A stretch of DNA of 64,000 nt from JBAZYV01 sp041658345 (GTDB taxonomy: Bacteria; Patescibacteriota; Gracilibacteria; UBA1369; 2-02-FULL-48-14), in assembly GCA_041658345.1 (NCBI GenBank), contig JBBAAK010000005.1, forward strand, positions 1 through 64,000, in the 5' to 3' direction. Made by a program: the position numbers and the translations under genes. Under the pieces are notes generated by a model. That model was not told the origin of the DNA and did no database searches. It worked only from the letters and a program-made list of their open reading frames with translations. Each line of letters starts with the position of its first letter. Position 1 is the stretch's first letter. This document shows, piece after piece, positions 59,919 through 64,000 of this stretch.

Positions 59919-61298
59919 TCAATGCATTATCTCCACAGTAGCCGTACGATTCAAACATTCCCTCACAACCTTTCTATCATCATGAGGAACTTTATGCTTG
60001 CCAACAACCTGGAATTCCTCCGCGCCCTTGCCTGCCACAATCACGGTATCACCCTCTTTTGCGAGCGACAAACCAAGTCGAATGGCCTCCCTTCTATCTA
60101 GTACCTGCCAAAATCCATAGCCTTCCTCGCGCGGGATTCCGGCACGCACCATACTCGCAATTTGCCTCGGATCTTCGGTGTAAACATCGTCGTCCGTCAA
60201 AATAATCGTATCGGCATATTTGTGAGCAACCGCCCCCATTTTTGGTCGCTTTGTGGTGTCCCTATCGCCGGTCGCCCCAAAAACCAAAATCAATTTACCT
60301 TTTGTGATTTCTTTAAACAGCGCAAGAACCTGATCCAGCGAATCTTCCGTATGCGCATAATCAACCACAACCGTAAATTTTTGGCCCTCGTCGATAACCT
60401 CAAGACGCCCTGGAATCGGCCTCATTTTTTCGAGCGCGGATTTTATGACTGAAAGATTTACATGGTGAGCCGTAGCCACGGTAGCAGATGCAATCGCGTT
60501 ATAAACATTCATGCGTCCGGGAATCTTTAAATCAACCTGAACTTCCCCATTTGGAATGCGAATTGTGAACTTGGTATCATCGGCATCAGCAACTAAATCA
60601 CGCGCAACATAAGTGCCTTTTAAAATTCCATAGGCAAACTGCTGATCTGCCGGAAAAGCGGAAAAATACTCGGAGGCGGAATCGTCCATATTAATTACAG
60701 CGATTTTTGGAACGCCGGATTTGCGAGGAGACGCGTTGAGATTGGCAAAAAGCCTGCCCTTGGTTTGCATGTAATCTTCCATGGTGACGTGATAATCCAA
60801 ATGATCCTGCTTAAGATTTGTAAACACAGCCGTATCCACATTAATTCCAAAAGTTCTGGATTGCATAATTGCATGGCTGGTGACCTCAAGAACAAGGACT
60901 TCACAGCCGGAATTTGCCATTTCGCGAATTTTTCTTTGTAGCAAAAATGGACTCAAAGTGCTCTGTTTTGTGAGATTAGCCTCCTCAAACTCGCCGATTT
61001 TAAAGTTGACCGTGGTAAGCATGCCGGTTTTTTTGCCAGCTTCCGTGAAAATCCTATGCAACATGTTACAAGTTGTGGTTTTGCCCTTCGTACCGGTAAC
61101 CGCAATCACAGTCATTTGATCTGCAGGAAATCTATAAAGCACGGCTGCCGTAACCGCCATCACTTTGTGATAGAACAGCCTCACCGGATGGCGATTTGGA
61201 AATACCGATCTTACAAAATCTGATATAGACAAGGCGTAGGAGTTAAATTGCGTGCGCAAACTGCACTTTAGCACATATACCAACTTATGATTGTGCAC
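59919..61298 (-). CDS. murE: MurE-like UDP-MurNAc tripeptide ligase
   Basis: Adds the third amino acid to the peptidoglycan stem using ATP. A 459-residue Mur ligase: P-loop VTGTKGKTTTCNML, EVTSHAIMQSR, TNLKQDHLDYHVTMEDY, GRMNVYNAIASA, and VVDYAHTEDSLDQVL, FGATGDRDTTKRP. The E. coli DNPR motif is replaced by DDVYTEDPRQI, so the amino acid added is unclear. The N-terminal domain is short. GTG start at 61298 gives MHNHKLVYVLK; a downstream start near VYVLKCSL is also possible. Confidence 0.85.
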   Translation of the reverse strand: MHNHKLVYVLKCSLRTQFNSYALSISDFVRSVFPNRHPVRLFYHKVMAVTAAVLYRFPADQMTVIAVTGTKGKTTTCNMLHRIFTEAGKKTGMLTTVNFKIGEFEEANLTKQSTLSPFLLQRKIREMANSGCEVLVLEVTSHAIMQSRTFGINVDTAVFTNLKQDHLDYHVTMEDYMQTKGRLFANLNASPRKSGVPKIAVINMDDSASEYFSAFPADQQFAYGILKGTYVARDLVADADDTKFTIRIPNGEVQVDLKIPGRMNVYNAIASATVATAHHVNLSVIKSALEKMRPIPGRLEVIDEGQKFTVVVDYAHTEDSLDQVLALFKEITKGKLILVFGATGDRDTTKRPKMGAVAHKYADTIILTDDDVYTEDPRQIASMVRAGIPREEGYGFWQVLDRREAIRLGLSLAKEGDTVIVAGKGAEEFQVVGKHKVPHDDRKVVRECLNRTATVEIMH

Positions 61299-61429
61299 AC
61301 ACTAGTATTGAAACAATTTTATGGGGTTTTGTCATGCGGAAATTATTAAGAAAAAATTCAGGATTTTTTAAGGTTTTTGCAAGAACGGCCTGATATTTTG
61401 TATACGCAAAGATTTAATAATCAAAAAAT

Positions 61430-62569
61430 ATGGGACAAATCATCCAAAACCCTATAAGCGATACGCCAAGCATTGCAGGGCAAAGTAGCGCTATGGAGCA
61501 AAACATCTGCGAACTTTCCGATAGCGAACTCTACGCACGCTGTAAAGAATACGGGCTCTTCGCCAGGCTCTGGAAACGCCGTTTTGCAGGTTTACTGCCG
61601 GAAGTAATGCGGAGGGAACTCTATAAAAGAAGAGGCTTTGGCTCAATTTATGAATTTGCTTTTAGGATTGGAGGACTGAGCGCGATGTCCGTGGACAAAG
61701 TGCTAAAAATTGCGGAAAGATTACAAGACAAACCAATACTTATGAGGCAACTTTCATCCGGAGAACAAGGTTGGACCAAAATAGAGAAAGTCGCTTTTAT
61801 TGCCACGCCGGAAACTGATGCAACTTGGGCGCAAAAAGTGGAAACCATGGGGCAACATGCGCTCGAAGCATACGTACAAATAAAAAGACGAGAGATGCAA
61901 ACCGAACAAAATGCCTCAGGATTGCCCTTTACAGAAAATGGAAATGTTGATGAGTTCACTCTCGAGAGTGAATCAAAAAACAACTCACAATTTATGCAAG
62001 TGTGGAACACTTTGAGCTTCCACGTGCCACCACAAATCGAGCAGGAATTCCGCATGATCAAGCACAAACTCGAACAAAATAAAAAAATGCCACTCAATTT
62101 TAGCGAAGTACTACACTCCCTAATCACAGAAAGGCCACAAAAAGAACAAATAGTGATACAACTTTGCCCGGAATGTGCAAAACGCAAAGCCGAGATGGCA
62201 ACTGGAAGATATATTCCCAGCCAAGTTCGCAAATTAATTTACGCAAAATATCAAGGTTTTTGCGCCTTCCCAGCTTGCGTCAAACCTGCAATTTCACTCC
62301 ATCACACAAAACGCTACGCACTGGAAAAATCTCACAATATAAATACAATCGTCCCTGTTTGCAAAATTCATGAACGACTTTTGCACAGTGGCATGGTAGA
62401 AAACGAGGAGGACCCACCCAACCTGTGGCGACTTGCGAGCAATTCCAACACAAAAAATCCAAAATTTAGGATAGACGAACTGGTTGCGGTACACCGAACG
62501 GAAAGTGCACAACTAAAACAGATGGATTTGAAACAGGCGATCCCTAAGAGAATAGCCCTCTCGCAATAA
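61430..62569 (+). CDS. HNH endonuclease family protein, copy 3
   Basis: A 379-residue, more divergent member of the family of copies 1 and 2. SDSELYARCKEYGLFARLW, RFAGLLPEVMRRELYKRRG and SIYEFAFRIGG align well. It has an extra Cys pair (LCPECAKR) absent from the other two, then the FCAFPACVKPAISLHHTKRYAL zinc/HNH region and VCKIHERLLH in place of LCHEHH, with the expected Asn/His changes. The linker after SGLPFTENGNVDE is encoded by TTCACTCTCGAGAGTGAA, identical to the core of the intergenic composite repeats. Overlaps the riboflavin kinase by 26 bases on the other strand. Confidence 0.75.
   Translation: MGQIIQNPISDTPSIAGQSSAMEQNICELSDSELYARCKEYGLFARLWKRRFAGLLPEVMRRELYKRRGFGSIYEFAFRIGGLSAMSVDKVLKIAERLQDKPILMRQLSSGEQGWTKIEKVAFIATPETDATWAQKVETMGQHALEAYVQIKRREMQTEQNASGLPFTENGNVDEFTLESESKNNSQFMQVWNTLSFHVPPQIEQEFRMIKHKLEQNKKMPLNFSEVLHSLITERPQKEQIVIQLCPECAKRKAEMATGRYIPSQVRKLIYAKYQGFCAFPACVKPAISLHHTKRYALEKSHNINTIVPVCKIHERLLHSGMVENEEDPPNLWRLASNSNTKNPKFRIDELVAVHRTESAQLKQMDLKQAIPKRIALSQ
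61955..61972. repeat. 18-bp palindrome inside HNH copy 3, same as intergenic repeats
   Basis: TTCACTCTCGAGAGTGAA, preceded on the plus strand by TGTTGATGAG. Identical to the inner 18 bases of the palindromes at 247-268 and 41150-41169. It encodes FTLESE in the linker. Confidence 0.9.
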
Positions 62570-62912
62570 ACACATCTTTTGCAATTTGTTGCCTCAACGC
62601 ATCTTCGGAATCAAAGCCAATTACATCGCGGATTTTAGAGGAAACCTCAACCGTAACTTTTTGATCATAAAGATCACCGTTAAAATCCAGCAGATAAATC
62701 TCAACCTGTTCTGATGCGTCGGAGAACGTTGGCCGTGGACCAAAATGCATCACGCCTGAATACTTTTTTTGTTCAACTGCGACCCTCACCGCATAAACGC
62801 CATAAGCAAGATCGGCAAACACAGCTTTTCCCACAAGTTCCAAATTAATTGTTGGATAGCCAATCTTTGCTCCGCGACCTGCCCCATGAACGACTTTACC
62901 TGTAAATTTCAT
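62544..62912 (-). CDS. ribF: Stand-alone riboflavin kinase
   Basis: Phosphorylates riboflavin to FMN. 122 residues matching only the C-terminal half of bifunctional RibF: GRGAKIGYPTINL (nucleotide binding), GVMHFGPRPTF, QVEIYLLDF and the Glu in IYLLDFNGDLYDQ. The FAD synthetase half is missing, so FAD must come from another gene or the environment. ATG start at 62912. Its 3' end overlaps HNH copy 3. Confidence 0.88.
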   Translation of the reverse strand: MKFTGKVVHGAGRGAKIGYPTINLELVGKAVFADLAYGVYAVRVAVEQKKYSGVMHFGPRPTFSDASEQVEIYLLDFNGDLYDQKVTVEVSSKIRDVIGFDSEDALRQQIAKDVFIARGLFS

Positions 62913-62971
62913 TTAAAACTGTCTAATTAAGCCAAAACATGCTACCATAAAGCCACATAACCAAAAACGCC

Positions 62972-63364
62972 ATGTATAAATTTTACGGAATTTGGATAGA
63001 CCACGCACACGCATTTATTGTGCAAGCCAACAAATTGGGAGAGATGACAATCGAGAAATTTGGATCTGACGTTGAAGGTAAAAACCATGGTGGAGAAACT
63101 CTCGAACACTTTACAATCGTAAACCAAAATCAACATAACGAACGCAGGCACAACGAACTTAATGCCTTCTGTAAAGAACTTATTAAACACGTTACAGATG
63201 CCGATGAACTTGTGATTTTTGGGCCAAGCACCGCAAAATTCGACCTTGAAAAAGAAGTTAAAGAAGTAAAAGCGCTAGCTCCAAAGCTTAAAGGAGTTGA
63301 GACTACAGATAAACTCTCCGAAGCGGAACTCAAGGACTTTGTTAAAAAGTTCTTCGCGCTATAG
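62972..63364 (+). CDS. Small conserved protein, release-factor-like domain suspected
   Basis: A 130-residue soluble protein starting MYKFYGIWIDHAHAFIVQ. The layout (WIDHxxA, SDVEGKNHGG, HNERRHNELNAFCKEL, ELVIFGPSTAK, VETTDKLSEAEL) is the pattern of a widespread small bacterial family of unknown function that resembles an eRF1/Pelota C-terminal domain. Function not known. It overlaps the 3' end of the next gene on the other strand by 6 bases. Confidence 0.55.
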   Translation: MYKFYGIWIDHAHAFIVQANKLGEMTIEKFGSDVEGKNHGGETLEHFTIVNQNQHNERRHNELNAFCKELIKHVTDADELVIFGPSTAKFDLEKEVKEVKALAPKLKGVETTDKLSEAELKDFVKKFFAL

Positions 63365-64000
63365 CAGAATCGCCATAATTAACCAAAACTGAAAAGCGAG
63401 GTCGTTTTTGAAGTACGGAGTATCAAACAATCCGTGAATCAAAATCACAATTAGCATGAGCGCAACAATCGATCGCTCCTTTTTGTCGTTTTCAAAAAGC
63501 CACGCAAGCGCCTTAAAACACATAGCGACAAAGGCCACTAAACCAAAAAATCCAAGAGAGAGCCACATTGCCAAAAATATATTATGCGGATGCAACATGT
63601 TGAGCTCATAAGGAGCAGTACCAAGCGCCATATTGGCAACTTCCTGATATTGCTGTTCAAACTGTCCAAGCCCAATGCCAAGTAAAGGATGAGATTTGAT
63701 CAAATAAAGCGCGATTGTATAAACCTGCACCCTAACACTGGACGAAGACCTTTCTGTAAATTGCAAAGCTTGCTCAAATTTGTCACTCCCAATCTGAGAA
63801 GCCACCAGACCGGCCCCCAAAACAATCAAAGCTACAACGGAAACATAAAACGCACGTCGATTTTTTTTGCGTAGAAAAAGCAAAAGCCCACAAGCGAAAG
63901 TAAAAGTAAGCGCAATATAAGAAGCGTAAGAATCCGTAAAGTAGAGCGCCAAAAAACAAATCACTACGGAAATCGCCAAAAAGATTTTATCTTTGAGATT
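63359..64000 (-). CDS. O-antigen ligase-like membrane protein, partial
   Basis: The C-terminal about 214 residues of a multi-pass membrane protein; it runs off the right edge (the frame is open to 64000). Five or six helices and a long loop containing SHPLLGIGLGQFEQQY and LHPHNIFLAMWLSLGFFG match the Wzy_C/O-antigen ligase group, in which the loop His/Gly residues join polymer to lipid carrier. It fits the glycan genes in this window. Confidence 0.75.
   Translation of the reverse strand, partial: NLKDKIFLAISVVICFLALYFTDSYASYIALTFTFACGLLLFLRKKNRRAFYVSVVALIVLGAGLVASQIGSDKFEQALQFTERSSSSVRVQVYTIALYLIKSHPLLGIGLGQFEQQYQEVANMALGTAPYELNMLHPHNIFLAMWLSLGFFGLVAFVAMCFKALAWLFENDKKERSIVALMLIVILIHGLFDTPYFKNDLAFQFWLIMAILL

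Overview
The window looks like chromosomal DNA from an uncultivated Patescibacteria/CPR-type bacterium, with Peregrinibacteria-like lineages my best guess. This is inference from the combination of AT-rich coding, TGA used as a normal stop (ruvC and the large surface protein both end in TGA), many S-layer-homology (SLH) and calcium-repeat surface proteins, an orphan VirB4-like ATPase, a stand-alone riboflavin kinase and very tight gene packing. No rRNA and no CRISPR are visible. One tRNA (Arg, anticodon TCG) is present.

Layout. 0.2-7.4 kb: gyrB, a FecR-domain envelope protein, an SLH-anchored C-terminal processing protease, a SprT-like metalloprotein and a small membrane protein. 7.5-10.9 kb: an HNH-endonuclease gene (copy 1) and a VirB4-like ATPase. 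10.9-14.4 kb: an accessory block of small genes with repeated junction sequences that resemble integron cassettes, then a Fic protein and a hypothetical gene. 14.6-23.3 kb: gyrA, a TSP3-repeat surface protein, rpmE, tgt, ruvA, an M24 peptidase and glmS. 23.3-35.8 kb: a 1,341-residue surface protein, pyk, ruvC, a TPR protein, prepilin peptidase, manC and a secD-secF fusion carrying parvulin-type domains. 35.9-39.1 kb: tRNA-Arg, a hypothetical gene and a secreted SLH metalloprotease. 39.1-50.7 kb: priA, an SLH/C39-like protein, trpS, two more SLH proteins, pyrG, a PilC-N-like coiled-coil protein, a divergent lgt and a small membrane protein. 50.7-56.6 kb (minus strand): wecA-like transferase, a lipoprotein candidate, mntP, dnaG, rpoD and greA. 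56.6-64 kb: a gene broken at a 9-G tract, HNH copy 2, truB, a secreted coiled-coil protein, murE-like ligase, HNH copy 3, riboflavin kinase, a small conserved protein and the 3' part of an O-antigen-ligase-like gene.

How it fits together. Housekeeping (replication, recombination, transcription, tRNA modification, central carbon and nucleotide metabolism) alternates with a cell-surface programme. GlmS, ManC, a WecA-like transferase, a MurE-like ligase and the O-antigen-ligase-like protein make sugar precursors and wall or surface polymers. SecDF exports proteins, and five SLH proteins and several calcium-repeat proteins are likely displayed on an S-layer. Many genes overlap by 4 nt (ATGA/GTGA), indicating long translationally coupled operons. 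At least six genes have a -10 box ending exactly 6 nt before the ATG, implying leaderless mRNAs.

The most unusual signal is a set of perfect palindromes. Three paralogous HNH genes each carry a palindrome at the same place, in the linker just after a GLP/GLGxPLF-like motif. One of these palindromes is identical to the core of a composite two-palindrome repeat found twice, in opposite orientation, in intergenic DNA (about 173-274 and 41143-41244). Most copies are preceded by TGTTGA(C). This looks like a REP-like dispersed palindromic unit linked to an HNH family.
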